A DNA stretch of 64,000 nt from Daucus carota subsp. sativus (taxonomy: Eukaryota > Streptophyta > Magnoliopsida > Apiales > Apiaceae). Location: positions 44,293,598-44,357,597 of the forward strand of contig NC_030385.2 in the NCBI RefSeq assembly GCF_001625215.2, written 5' to 3'. Shown piece after piece: positions 30,662 through 44,300 of this stretch (the first letter of the stretch is position 1; the number at the start of each line of letters is the position of its first letter). The notes under the pieces were generated by a model. That model was not told the DNA's origin, ran no database searches, and worked only from the letters and a program-made list of their open reading frames with translations. Both the position numbers and the translations under genes were made by a program.

Positions 30662-30787
30662 TATTTATTTTTAATATAAAAAACTAGCCCATCTCAAAAT
30701 GTAGAGTAGTGCTAGGTGCACATAATTGTGTACAGAAAATTTGTACATAATGATGTGGCAAGTGATGTGGTGGATGTGTCACCCTGA

Positions 30788-31182
30788 GAGCATCTCCAAC
30801 GGCGTTGGTTATAATCGTTGGCTAAATTGGATCTGTAAGATATTATGTAAAATTTGCTGAACCTGTAAGACATTTTGCTTCAATGGTATTGGCTATATTG
30901 GTTGGTTATAATTTAAAAATAGTATGTTATTAATATTTTAAATTGTTAAAATTGAATATATCAGTTTAATATGGTAATAAATGATGTACAATCTTCCTAC
31001 AGATTTTCTTACAGACCTGTAGAGGTTCGACAAATTTAGCCATCCATAGGAGGTTGGCTAAATTTATAGACAACAGCTGAGCATGGTTGGAGTTGAGTTT
31101 TTGAAGCTGTTGGCTAAATTTTTTTATTTTAAGTAAGACAACTCATCTTTTAGCCAAGGGTTTTAGATGGTTGGAGATGCTC
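30788..31182. mobile_element. GAGCATCTCCAAC-family MITE (PIF-like)
   Basis: 395 bp. Left end GAGCATCTCCAAC and right end GTTGGAGATGCTC are perfect 13-bp inverted repeats with TGA on both sides (30785-30787 and 31183-31185). The end sequence and 3-bp duplication suggest PIF/Harbinger, though TGA is not the usual TWA. It ends 259 bases before the start codon of the next gene. Confidence 0.8.
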
Positions 31183-31441
31183 TGAGTTTAGTAAAACTTA
31201 AAACTGCAAACTCGAAGATGAGAAGAGTACCACTTTCTTATCAACTCAATCTCCAACTTGGGCCTGATCTGCAAAGCAGAAGCCCAATCACACAATTAGA
31301 AGATACTGGAACCATCTATTAGACACCCGAAATTCATAACAAAATTTTAGGTGATGACTCATCAGAAATCATTCTCGATGCTGTAAAAACTCGACACTGA
31401 AATAAACACACAACTGAAACAAAACCTAAGTGAGTGCTGAC

Positions 31442-33842
31442 ATGGACGCCGATATGATGGACACTGAATCGCCGGCGCCGACTGCTCCGGCCACCGATGA
31501 AGACTCGATTAGAAAGCTTTTGGAAGTGGCCCGCCAGCTCGTCGATATGGGGAACCCTTCTCAAGCTCTCCACGCGGTAAAAATTTCATCATTTTATGTT
31601 TTCTTGAATTTTCTTGATTCTTGATTTTTACTTTTGTCGAAAGAGGTGTGATCTTTGTTGTTTTCTTTACATTTCTTGATGACCCAGATGGGGGTTTGTG
31701 TATAATTTGCGTTTAATCTTGATGTTATACTTTTGGTGTGCTAATGAAGGTTTTTTTTTTGTTAATTGGTGAGGGGGTGTTTTAATTGCGTGTTTTGATT
31801 TCGATTGGAATTTTTGTGCTTTTTGTGATTTATGTGTGAGATTGGAAATTGAGTGGCACCTTTCTGGAATCGGTAAGAAATCACTCGAATAATGTTATTT
31901 TGCTTTGAATTAAAACTCTGAAATGCACGAAATTTCCGGGAAGAATGATGAAGTTATGATTGTTTTCATAAGTGTGGCCTAAACGTGTATGTGAATATTT
32001 GTCGCATCAAAAAGGCATTTAAGAATGCGGAACAACAGTGGTATTGGAAACAATCACACATTGTGCGGGCCGTTGTTGATCACTGGGACACGACCGTCCG
32101 AGCAAGTGCACATTGTGCAATGCTGTGGCTTTTTTAAGTAGAAAGACTTAGCACAGTGTGCTCATCTTTTGTTAAAATATATAGGCAGGCACACAATGCA
32201 AGGGGTTGGCGGCTTGGCGCACTTGTTAAATTTGTGTCCAGTGATACACATGTTTAAAATATGCGCCTACTGCTTGCATTTTGTACGCTGCCTAGATTTT
32301 CTGGAAAAGAAAAAAAGTTAATCTGGTCTGGACATTTGTGTAACACGGGTAAATTGTGGAAATAGAAATTTGTACATGTATTTAGGTAATAGCCCACACT
32401 TCCTATTCAGTGCGGTAAAGAGACTAAGTTTTCCGCAATAATGTATTTTGGACCGATCTATCTAAAAGATGTAGTTAAAAGGCCTTTAATTTTATTTGTA
32501 TGTCTTTCCCTCTGATCTAGAATCTTAGATATGTTTACTAGGAAAGTTAATAGATGTAATTTCTTCTAAACTCCTAATTTTGTTAAAGGACAATATTTTA
32601 CTTGTTCATTGGGGGAAATGAATTAACATGGTTTGCTGTTAGGTTATATAAAATCTATGTCTGTGACTCTGTGTCATGTATGTAAGTTCTACCCCATTTG
32701 TGTTGAATAATATAAATTTGTTTGCTGCAAATTTAGCAATTTATATCTATGACAGTGGATATATTGTTTATTGCTTGTATGCTGATGCAAGCTTTTATTG
32801 GATCCTTCTAATAATGAATTCAGAAAGTGTTTGGCCTTTCTGCTACTTTTTTATTTTTTTCATTGGGTGCTTTACTGCTCTTTAGCATCAGTCTTCCCTG
32901 CAAAGTGATTTGGAAAGTACTTAGGTGCTAATGCTCTAATAGGTCTACCAGTTGCTTCCATGTAGAATTTTTGGCTAAAAATTGCAACAATGTGAAGTAT
33001 TTCTTGCGTATTTGATCTTGCTTCTATACTAGACCTGATTGTAGAATTTTTGTTAGTGGGTCATTTGTGACACATGGGGAAGGCTTGTCTAATTGTTTTG
33101 TGCTTCAGCTTCGATTGATTGTGAAACTAATCCATCTATAAGCCTCTGAAATATAAGAGTGTAAACGATATATTCCACAAGTACTTGCTTCATATGCCTT
33201 TTGTTTGGCTAGTTTAGATGCATAAGTTGTAGTGCTGTACCGCTTAAGATTTGGATACTTTTAGGGCTTGATACATAGGAATATTATTAGTAGCAGCCAG
33301 CAGGTTGTATTTCTAGAAAATGATTATCGCCATATCTCTGATTATCGAGTAGAACTTAACTTTGATGAATGTAGGGCGCATAGGACAGTCACTAATTTAG
33401 TTCCCGCACTCTTACTTGAAGTTATTCGCTGAAAACTTGCAAACTTCAATAACAGGTGGTGGTGGCAACAAAGAACACAGGTGGAGATGAAGCTGTTGTT
33501 AAAGTAATGGACCGCGCACGAAATCTCTACAGAAACAAATTACAAACAAGTGGTGCTGCTGATGAGTTAGCCTCCTTGTTTGCTGAATGTGCAATTGCTG
33601 AAGCAGCTTCATCAAAAACTGAAGCAGCTCGACCAAAAACTGAGCCATCTCAATCTAGCACAGTTGGCCAGTCTTTTGAACTTGACGCACAGGGAAGTTC
33701 CATTCTGGCTGAGGCAGGCAGAAAGCAGATTATGCTGGATGCATTTGCAGATGGGAGCAGCTTTGTTTGTTTGCAGTGTGGAGGGCTTGTAGCTAGCGAA
33801 CGCAAAGACGAACACTATGCATACTGGTGTTGTAAAATCTGA
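31442..33842 (+). CDS. Small conserved plant protein with C-terminal C2HC-like motif
   Basis: Two exons, 31442-31576 and 33456-33842, around a 1.88-kb phase-0 intron, giving 173 aa. The start is the ATG of [11 protein letters not shown]; only a GTG precedes it in frame. An acidic N-terminus leads to a helical segment ([20 protein letters not shown], 23-42) that continues across the splice, then a helical region with [12 protein letters not shown] low-complexity Lys/Thr/Glu spacer follows. The most conserved-looking part is the C-terminus, FVCLQCGGL...EHYAYWC, with Cys-X2-Cys and His-X4-Cys spacing suited to one zinc ion. From memory it resembles a plant protein labelled scarecrow-like 11 (At5g59460 type), although it has no GRAS domain. 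Role unknown. Confidence 0.85.
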
Positions 33843-35399
33843 TCAAGCTCGGTGCTTGGATCAATACCTCCTTCCCTTGAAACAAACTCTCGGTCTTGGT
33901 CCTGGTCCTGTGTTTGGCAGTGATCATTATGTAAACTTGTACATTGCTAGGCTCTTCTCAAGTCCGAGTGGCAGCCTCTGGGTGCTCACTGGACAAGGTG
34001 GAGTGGTTCTAAGTTCTGTTTTCGTGTACTAGTGACCTATTTTTACAAATCATTCTGCATTAGAGTGGTTATCATGAGACCAAAAGCTGATTACATATTT
34101 TTCAGTTGCAATTACAAATACTTTCTTTAGTTTCATATATGACTGCATAATCAATCTTTATGCGGGGCAGGAAGTTCCTGCTCTTTTTTTGTGGAAGCTG
34201 TGGTCTCTTTAATTTTTTTATCTAATTGTTCTTTTAAGTTGTATATACCAAAACAGTTTTCCCTGAATAGAGGGAAAAAATCAGACAAATGACCTCAGAT
34301 TATGCTGAATTCTGTTGAGCAGTGTATGCTAGAATGGGTGCTTTCATTATTATCCATTTCGAACTTGATCTTGATGAGCAGTAAATTGTGCTCCAAGCAG
34401 CTTTTCTATAAATTGGCTGATGAGCAAGTAAATCTTACTTTAAGTAGCTTTTTTATAATTAAGTTGATGAGTGAGTGAATCTTACTTTTAAGTATTTTTT
34501 TATAAATAGACCACTACCTCTATAAATAGACTGACGAGCAAGTGAATCTTACTTCAAGTAGTTTTTCTGTAAATAGAATGACGAGCAAGTGAATCTTGAT
34601 TCAAGTTGCTTTTCTATAAATAAGTTGATGAACAATTTCTGTAAATAGGTTGATGAGCAAGTGAATCTTGCTTCATGTTGCTTTTCTATAAATAGGTTTA
34701 TAGCATAGAAAAGTCCACCTGAAATTCTTAAATATACATTCGTATGTAAGTATGTGTGTATCTTGGTTGTGGTTACACTCTAAGAAACTTTCTTTTAGTT
34801 ACAATGTGCCATTTACATCATCAAATGAGTTAATCTACTGCACATAGGTGAAACATAACCTAAAAGGCTAAAAAGAAGAGGTAAACATCCTTCACAGTAT
34901 GCTGTTGTAAAAAAATGTTGGAGCCCACTCCTCTCACCCAAAATCAATATTGTGCTTACACACAATGGATACTACTACCTATAGAAAAACCACACTCGAC
35001 GCTATCTAATCTGATCGCGAACTTACACCACAACAAGTTTCCAGGAGGGAATTCACAACAATAGAGTTCACCCAGAAGTACAAAAATATACTTTCACCAT
35101 CCAATCTTTTAGCCTTTAACCTGCAACAACTCACGGGCTGGCAGTTAGGCACTACAAAACTTTACATGGTGCCCACTTGCAGTATGCCAGCTATAGAACT
35201 CTAATATACCATTGCATGCCGCCTGAAACCAAATTAATATCATGTTGAGATCCTTAGTAGCCCAGTCAAAGACAAAATTCAGATCAACTGCATATATATA
35301 TTTTATGAACAGACCTGCATTTATTTCTAATGCTCTTCCGTGTGCATACCATGGAGATGATCGAGGGTCAAACAAGAATTTACATAGTCGACAAGAACT
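33843..35399. other. Intergenic space between convergent genes
   Basis: 3' flanks of the C2HC protein gene (plus) and the kinesin gene (minus). The notable content is the 47-bp minisatellite at 34371-34696. No gene seen. Confidence 0.55.
34371..34696 (+). repeat. Minisatellite with about 47-bp unit
   Basis: About six to seven imperfect units begin TGATGAGCAAGTGAATCTT and end near CTATAAATAG. Clear unit starts lie at about 34372, 34420, 34466, 34531, 34579 and 34651, with a shortened unit at about 34626. Each unit carries a TATAAATA-like or TGTAAATA-like run. Confidence 0.8.
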
Positions 35400-38300
35400 T
35401 CAACGCCTACGTATCACATCTGGCAGAGCCTGGGGACGAGGTCGTGACCTCATGATTGTTTCGTCACTGTGCCTAATCAACTCCGACAGTCTCCACGGTT
35501 TTTGCCACTTCCACTTAAATTGTAAAAGCCATTGGTGATGGCTCCTCTTCCATCTCCACAGTTTCCCTGCATGCCCTGCTGCTGACAGTTTCTTCATTGT
35601 CAAGTGCCCAACCGGCACCATCTGCATGAAAAGGTGTAGCGCTGAGCCAAATCTACGAGAAAAATAGGCTTTTAAGGTAATAAGAAGTGTACAATACCTT
35701 TCTGGCCTGATCTATAAAGGCTGCTGACTCTCTGACAGACGCATTGGCAATACCCGCTGAATATTTGAGTTGTTTTTGTGCTGGTGTGGAAATAGGAGAC
35801 AGTTGGCCACTCATGTCATCAGCCACGTGTTTTAATGAATTGTGAGAGTTCCCATGATCATCAGATCTCTGAAGCATCAGTATACAAACAAGCGGAAAGA
35901 ATAAACCAAGAATTGTAAGAAATGGCCAGCTTAAGGGTATTTTTCCCGGTACAATAGCAACTTAAACAACTAGTCAAATATAAATATAAGCAAGAAGAAA
36001 GTGTAAGATATACAAGGAGGATAATCTTCTTACTAACTGCTTTTTAAGTAATATTGGTCACAGAGGTTAATATCTAACTATAAGCTCTTACTTATGACAT
36101 AACAGGTAATACAATCTTCAACATAACATGTACTAATATAGCATGAAAACAAATCAAACTCAAACAAGAAAAAGTCGGCGAATCTTCACACAAGTAAAAA
36201 AAACATACTGAAGCAGATGAAGCCAGTGCAATGGCTAGGTCTTGCTCTCTTATCTTCAGATCCCTCTCAACTTCCTTTCTTCTTGTCTCACTCTGTCGCA
36301 GTAGACCTACTAGTTCTTTGAGTTGATCTTCCATTTCCTTATTGTCGATTTCCCTTTCCCACAACTGGCACCTGTTGACAGCTTAGCAATTAATATTTTG
36401 TAGACCCCTCAAAAATAGAAATTTCTAAAAGGTGGATACACTCTTAAGTCTCTATTAACTATTGACAAATGGCTTTAAAACAATTAATGAACAATTTTAA
36501 AAAAATATTCTGTACTGCACATGAGCAGTTGATGAGAAAAAAACAGGAACCTAGCTAAATATCTAATTTGATAAGATTTGCAGGTTTATCTGTTCTATGA
36601 GATACTAACAGTTAGGCTTCTGGTACAGCTCTGATCATACAAAAAAGATGGTAACACGTGTAAAGATTGTCAAACGGCCTATTCACCAAGTATGATTTTG
36701 TCAATGTGCTAAAGCATCATTTAAATTTCCAATATTTTTCCAAATGTGCATTTCAATCATATCATAGCAATCTTTTTTCATTAAATCTTATTGTTTTCCC
36801 TGCAGCTGTTCAAATATATAAAATGTTGGCTGCAGGTTTAAACAACTAATAATCCAGATTAAAGAAAATAACCTAGCATCACCAAGCGAGTTGAACATAT
36901 ATTGTAGCATATTTTTTGCATCACCCATTGAGCGTAGCTGATTCCAATGTCCACGACTAGCAAAGGCACGCTCACGCTCCTCTGCTTCTGATAGCTGAGA
37001 AGCCATTGCCACGAGTGAGTTTGACGATATGCTTAGCATATTTTCAAGAGAAGATATTCTTGACATGCGTGCATTTGGTGACATGGAAGAAACCCTGTAA
37101 GGAAAGAAGGCAAAATAACGGTCAACTTGATATTCAAGTGTTCGAAATTTGCAACATCAGATACTAGCACACCACAGAAAGAATATTGTGCGAAGAGAAA
37201 AAAACGGAAGAGCAAACAAGCATTACAGTTTTTACCTAGAAAGACCATTTTTCCCTCTAGGAAGGCTAAGGCCCTTTAAAGCAAATTCCTCAACTTGTCT
37301 TAAAACAGCCAATTCTTCTGCCAACGCAGCTCGTCTGTAGAGGTAACCCAAAGTTAAATTAGTGAATGCAAGTCATTTGCAATTATCAAACTCTGAAAAT
37401 ATATATTACTGATACATACACTTGACTTTGTTTCTCATACTCGTATCGGACTTCATGAACCTTCACCATGACCTCGAGTTCATGATCGAGCCAACGTTGC
37501 AAGGATTTCTCGTTGGTCTAAATATGAAACTTGGGTTAATATAATTTCATATATAATTACTAAAACTGAGATTCTGTGCGAAGAGTAAATTTAGATATTA
37601 CCTGTCCATTTGTTCCATTTGCGTGGCTGATCGCTGAAATAGCCACAGTATCAGTAAAAAGGATATAAGATGAAGTCACTAGAGAAGTAACCAAGGGGAA
37701 GCCTATTTCTTATAATAAATATCCAGGGAATAAGGTACTTCATCCAGTGAAAACACTAGGTCATTAGCAATTTAACAGAACTTACATTTTATTAGTTTCT
37801 TTTTTGGTATATCATCTTTCTGGTGCTTTATTCAAGTGGTAAGCCTCCCATCCAGAGGTAGGGATGCTTAAGATTTCAATGTATAAATGTATATGAAAAG
37901 CAAATACCTGAGGTGTCTCGTGTTGAAGACTTGCGAGCTTCTAGCAACTCCTTTAGCCTCTTGGTAGCCATAGCAGCCTCTTCAGTTTTTCGCTGAAGAA
38001 CCTGAAAGAAAGAATGTTCATGATCAATAGCAGTTCTCTTCAGCATATACTACTAGCACAAAACTAACTTGCTTCACCAGTTACAATAAAAAAATCATGA
38101 TTAAATAGAAAAATTCTGTTAAGTTTCTAGCATCTTTCAGATCATTAGCTACTGAGTACTGAGTGATAATAATTTCATACTTAAAGATCTCAAGTAGAAA
38201 CACGATCATCCTTAATTTTAACACTATTACCACCTTACCTAATTCTATCATATTACTGGTTGTTCATGAGATATTTGAAGGCAAACAAAACTTTCTCATT

Positions 38301-41300
38301 GAACACCCAGAGTAGCTGTTGATATTGACACACAAGATCCGCAAAATTAAGGATATTGCCCAGAAAAAAAATGTAAGAAACATAATTTGTGTTACTATAT
38401 AAGGCTTTAAACATTGTATTCATGCAATTAGCGTAATGGGGATTGGAGTTGCATGGGTTCACTATTGGACCAGACAACTGGGATTGGGGTTCTTAGGTAT
38501 TTTTCCTCTGCTCAATATAGAAGCATTTTTTAATCTAAAGATGATATAAAGAACACAAAAACACGCAGAGTAAAGTCCTCACCATTTTTTGTCGCTGATT
38601 TAATGCCTGCAATTTATGTCTTTCGTATTCATTCCTTCTCCCTTCTTTCTTTAACTGCACATATAATTCAATATTAAGGCCAAAAAAACCAACAGACTTG
38701 GTGGAAAAACTTTTATTACATTGGCCTATAAGCTGACATCTATAGTTTTTGCTTGAGAATATATCCTGTATGGAAACAAGAGTTTCATAAAAAGAATAAT
38801 AAGCCAAAGATGCAAGTTTAATGAAGTTATACATGCCAAACAATCAGGTTCATTAAACCAAACATGAATAACATAAACAGTCCCTGGCATTCCCATTATA
38901 GCAGAGCCTAGCGCCATAAACATTATACAATGTATAAATTTCTTGGCCAATATTCCAGAAAACATCATCCAACATTGCAGTAACACAAATATATACTGCG
39001 ATCATGAAACTAGTCATTACATACCAAAATTTGGAAGGAACGTATATTATAATAACCCTTTAGGTTGACTATTCGCAAACCTTATATTATAGTGTTGCTG
39101 ACACATAGCATGGCATAACAAACTGCGCCAACAACTTTGTCTATTACCTAATAGTTTTAGATTTTGAAATATAAATATGGTTGAAGTAGCAGGTAAAGTA
39201 ACTAAAAATACCTGCAGCAGTTCTTTCTCTCGACATGCCTTCCACTGTCGAAATTGTTCAGCTTCTTGTTTAATTTTATGTTGCAACTGAACCTACAATT
39301 TTGCAAGAACTTATCAGCACAAAGAATAGATTGATGCAGAATATAAAGAAAGTCAATATGTGCGGCTCAATGTCCAACCTTTTGTGCTTTAATAAAATGG
39401 ATTTCATCTTGTAATCTTTTTGCTGCTTCGTCACTTTTCTGTTTTTGCTTTAAAAGCTGAACCTGACTCTCTTGCTTTTTCTTCAAATCTTGAATCTGAA
39501 ATGCAAGACAGGTGAAACCCAGTGAGCTTCAGTGCCTCTCCTGATAAGAGAATGACAAATCATAGAGCCATCCACTCACCTGTGCTTCAAGTGCTTTTAA
39601 TTTCTGGGAATGAACGTCTTGCAATTTCTGCCCATCAGAGTTGTAAGAAAGATTTTCAACCTCGGCCAGCAATCGATCCCTTTCATGCTGCACGGTTCTT
39701 TTCTCATCCTCAAGTTCCACAATCTTCTTTCCAAAGTGTTGCTTAAGAGTCATTGTGTCGAAGCCGCCAAAAAGTTTCATCTCGGACTGAAAGAACGAAA
39801 AAGTAGAATATTTAACTTCCACTTTATTTATCAAGTCTTAAGTGGCACATATATTCCTACTAAAAGTAGGACTTTATAAGCAATAGAGAACTGCAGTTTA
39901 CTTCTAAAATTAACAAAATTACAGATTCAAACCCACATCCTTGTTTCCAGTGATACTAAAGCCATGAAATATAACCACAATGTTTATACCTCTTTTTGTT
40001 CTAATCGCTTGTTCAATTCATGTAATTCTTTGTCCATAGAATCTTGTAGAAGAGTATGCTCCCATTCCTTTGCTGCTTCCTCATCAATGTCACTAGAGTC
40101 GCCTGCATATATTTTCAATCAAACATTTAAAATATATGGATATAAGATACTAAAGAAGTATTTTATGTTTCATAAGAATTTGGGGGGAAAATTGAAGTTT
40201 TTGATTCGAAATGAGTTATTCCTTAAGGCTATATAAATTCCTGGGTAAAATATAGTTTTCTATGTCAAATAGATACCATACCACTTTCACTCATTTGACA
40301 ATCTGGAGAGTCAACACTCTGTAAACCCCTTTTAAGCCCGTCTGTTTTAGTAGAAACTATTTCGCCAACCTGTAAAAGCATAATATATATATGCAACCAC
40401 TTAGCTTAATACTTTTATCTTTAGATCATAATTGACAGCAAATGAGTCTATGATGTTTACCTTAGCACTGGTTCTACATGGCTCCATATCAGAGGATCTG
40501 CTGCGGTATCCATGAAGTTCGCGACAAAGATTCTCGTTTGTAGCTTCAAGCCAAGCAATCCTATCTTTCAATACCTGCAAGATATAAATACAATCTTTCA
40601 GCAGTAAATACTATACCAGTAAAGTGAAAGATATAATAGTCTTAAATCTGCGTTCCTTCAGTAATGTCAATCACTACTGAACTATTCAGTTAATAATTTA
40701 ACTTCTACTTAAATGAGCATATAACCACATGCAGGTGTCTTGAAATAAAAGACTGTTTCATGTGGGCTTATTTGAATATGTCTTGAAAAAAAAGACTCTG
40801 CTAAAGATAGATAGATACTGGGCCTTACCGGAGTTCATTAATACAGCATGTAAAATGAGAGACCAAAAAAAAATGTCAGTACCTGTAATTCGTTAGATGA
40901 AGCTCCTCCCCCACGAGCGCAAAGTTCTGCCTGTAAGCACTCTAATTGTTGGCGCATCTTCAACATCTCATTAGAGATTGGATCTCTGTTAACCTGATTG
41001 GTAAATTGGATGCACTAGCTACTTACATAGAACCAATAAGAAGCAAATAATCTTTGCCGAAAGTAGTAAACAATGGAGAAACTCTACGAATCTCAAAAAC
41101 TTACAACAGGCTTGTTTTGGATATTCCGAGCACGATTTGCATACTTGAGAGTGTTTAGAGTTTCTTCAGCATTAATATCAGCCGGGCTAACACAGGCTGA
41201 AAGGGAAGTAATGTCACAGATCAAATATAAGCATTAATAAGGTCTGAGCAAATAATCATCTGATTGAAGTTTATATGCTAACATCTGTGCGAAGCTTATT

Positions 41301-44300
41301 TGCTAACATGGAACTGCACAAGCATATTAATCAAGACTGCGGGACAGTAATAATGTTACACACAATACACTAGTATATGCAACACAAATATAAAATAAAA
41401 AAGGGTAATCAATGGATAAATTAAATTCATAAGACTTGCCTATCATAACAGTTCTGCTATTACCGCCAAGCGAGTCCTGCAGTACACGAAAACTTTGACT
41501 AAGAACAAATGAAAATATGAAGGCAAGATGTAAAAACATAAATTTAATATGAGAAATCATTTAAGTTACAAACACAGAAAGGCTTGTAGCTAATAAGTTA
41601 AAAGCGTTAATCGTTCACTGTAAAATTCTAACTGAAAAGAATTGATTGGCAGTGAAGAATTATCTGTGTCCCACTAAATAATTGAGTGCAATATCTATGG
41701 ATGAAAATATAATCTACGGGATCACATGTAGTAAAGTAATTATGGCGATTGAAGAAGAACCTGCAAAAGCCGAGTAAGTTTACTGTCACGGTATGGAACA
41801 TGAAGACCTTCTTTTCGTTTTTTTTCATCACCAAGTGCGCTGATTACATTGCCAAGTGCAAGAAGACCCTTGTTAATGTGAACTCCTGTTGAATAGCAAA
41901 AGACTTTTTCTCAGTTTAATATCAGGGGTGATTATCATTAGATGTTACAGTTACAAACAGCTATACAAACCTTCCTTAAAACGCATGCCATCAGAGCCTG
42001 TCCGTTTAGCTCGCTCTGATCCAGCAAGATCCACTAGATGCAACTTCGCACATAAATATTCTTCACCTATGCATCCATTTGGGCTGGTATCACCAGGAGA
42101 ACTAGAGTTGATCTTATGCATTTGTTCCAGTGTGATGGTGAAAATAGCATGGGATCGACTGCAAAAAAACAAAACATTAAGTTGTCAGTTTGTCACTAAT
42201 AAAACTGAGCATACTAAATCGCAACTGAGGAATGGATTACTTCGAGTACAACACATATAGCTCTTAAACTCTTTAGTGTTTATCAGAGGATAATTGTCAG
42301 TAACTATAACGGTTCAAAATCATGACCAATTCCTTTTTCAAAACGAAATTTTCACCAAAATAGTTAATGTGATCAATCAATTATACAAGAATAAACATAT
42401 AAAATACTCGGAAAGAAACATGCATGAATGAGCTGCAAACAGGATTAAGCTTGCTTCTAAATTAATACTGCAAGGAAAATGATGTTCTTGCAAATAGATC
42501 TAGTCATACCTCCTCAACTTGGTACCTAATGATAAGTAAATGCATGAACAATCCTACATTTGCCAGCCAAATGATTAAACTATAAGGTTCATCACAAAGT
42601 TCAGACAGTTAAAAAAAATCACAATATTTATTGTAAGTATCTATCCACAGAAGACAATACAATAAGAGGCAAACTTCCACAGAAGTAACCCCGACAAAGG
42701 ATGCAATAGCTACTGCATCTTATCTCATTATCTGGCTTGGCGTATAAGAGAGAATTATACTCAGCATATCATCCAACATTAACAAACATGTAGGACAGAA
42801 GTTATAGAAGATACAACTACCAAACTTACCTGGACTGATTATTCATGTTTGTACTTCCCGTTGCCCTGCTCAATGATCCTTGCTCAAGGCAATCAGACAT
42901 TTCTTTTAATGTCTTAACACTACGCTCAGTAGACCCTGCTAATGTAATAACACCATTTGATGTTTCGCGTATCTGTATTGGTGGTTTTCCCGGAGATGTA
43001 ACCTTCCCCGAGTGGCCATTTGTCATCTCTGATTTGTTGGAACAGTCAGGATCCAGCAAGTCTTGTACTTCTTCTTTAAGAATCTACAAATATATATCTG
43101 GTGGTTATCTGTTTAGTATTGGAAACGAAGTACAAAGCATATTTCCAGATTCCAGTAGAGCTTTAGGAGCTAGTTGCTAGTTAGATATATTCGAACAGGA
43201 GTAGATGTCTAATATTACCGAATTAAGCAGATAAAGGGTAACAGTATACGTGCAGGACTCTGTTCAACTAGATAATTTAAAAGCAGTCAGACTTCAAAAT
43301 ATAAAATTAGCTCTTATCCAGAAACATTTTAAGTATAGTTGTACGATGCCAAACTACTAATACACAAACACAACTAATGTGTTATACTGGTACCATAAAA
43401 TCTAATGTCTTTCAGAATACAGTCATCATAATTCAAAAACAACTCTGTCAAATTGAAAATCCAGTAGCCCTTATGCTAACAAGACAAAGGTATCCTCTTT
43501 TCTTCCTGTTCTTTTTTCTATTTTTTTCCCAAGTCTTTCTCTTCCTATCCTACTTTAAATGGTATGACAAAATGAGAAGAAAATATTATAATATACTTAA
43601 TCATAAGCAACTGGCAAAGGAAAGAAAGTAATTCTAAGCAACTATGAAAGGAAGGAAAGTAATCAGACCTCAATAAAGGAAACTTGCAGCTGGAACTCAA
43701 TCTGATGTTTTAGTGTTTCAATCTTGCTAAATAAAGTGCTCATAACTTGGGGAACCAATCCTATCTGATTACCATCTTTAGAGCCAGTACCCATGGTGTA
43801 TGTTTTGCCAGAGCCAGTCTACAGTACATTAGAATCTTATCTATAAGATATCACCAAAAGATAAAAATGCACTATACAGATTAGTTAAAGATTAGCAGTT
43901 ATTGTGGTTGAGAATCTTTACTTGGCCATAGGCAAGAACGGTAGCATTATATCCTTGAAACAGCCCATCGACAAGAGGAGCTACACACTCTTCAAACATA
44001 CCAGACGAAGGAGAACCAGTGCTTCCATATACATGGTCGAAAGTAAAGGAATGTGGTCCAAGTTGAACCTGAACAACATTCAGATTTCGTTAAATGAACA
44101 TTGCTTCATTTCAAATGCACAACAACATATTACCAGAACAACAGCATTATAGCAACTAGAGCTAAAATATACAGTTTACAGGGAAAGTGCCTAAACAATT
44201 AGTATATAGTTTCCTACAGTCATACCACTCAACTCCGGAAAAACACACACAAGCGCGCAAACACCCATTATGTGGAACCATGTCACTAGAGCTTTAGTAA

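Noticed and set aside
34371..34696. Regular repeats that at first look like a CRISPR array
   Set aside because: Units are contiguous and imperfect with no unique spacers, and this is a plant genome. It is a minisatellite.
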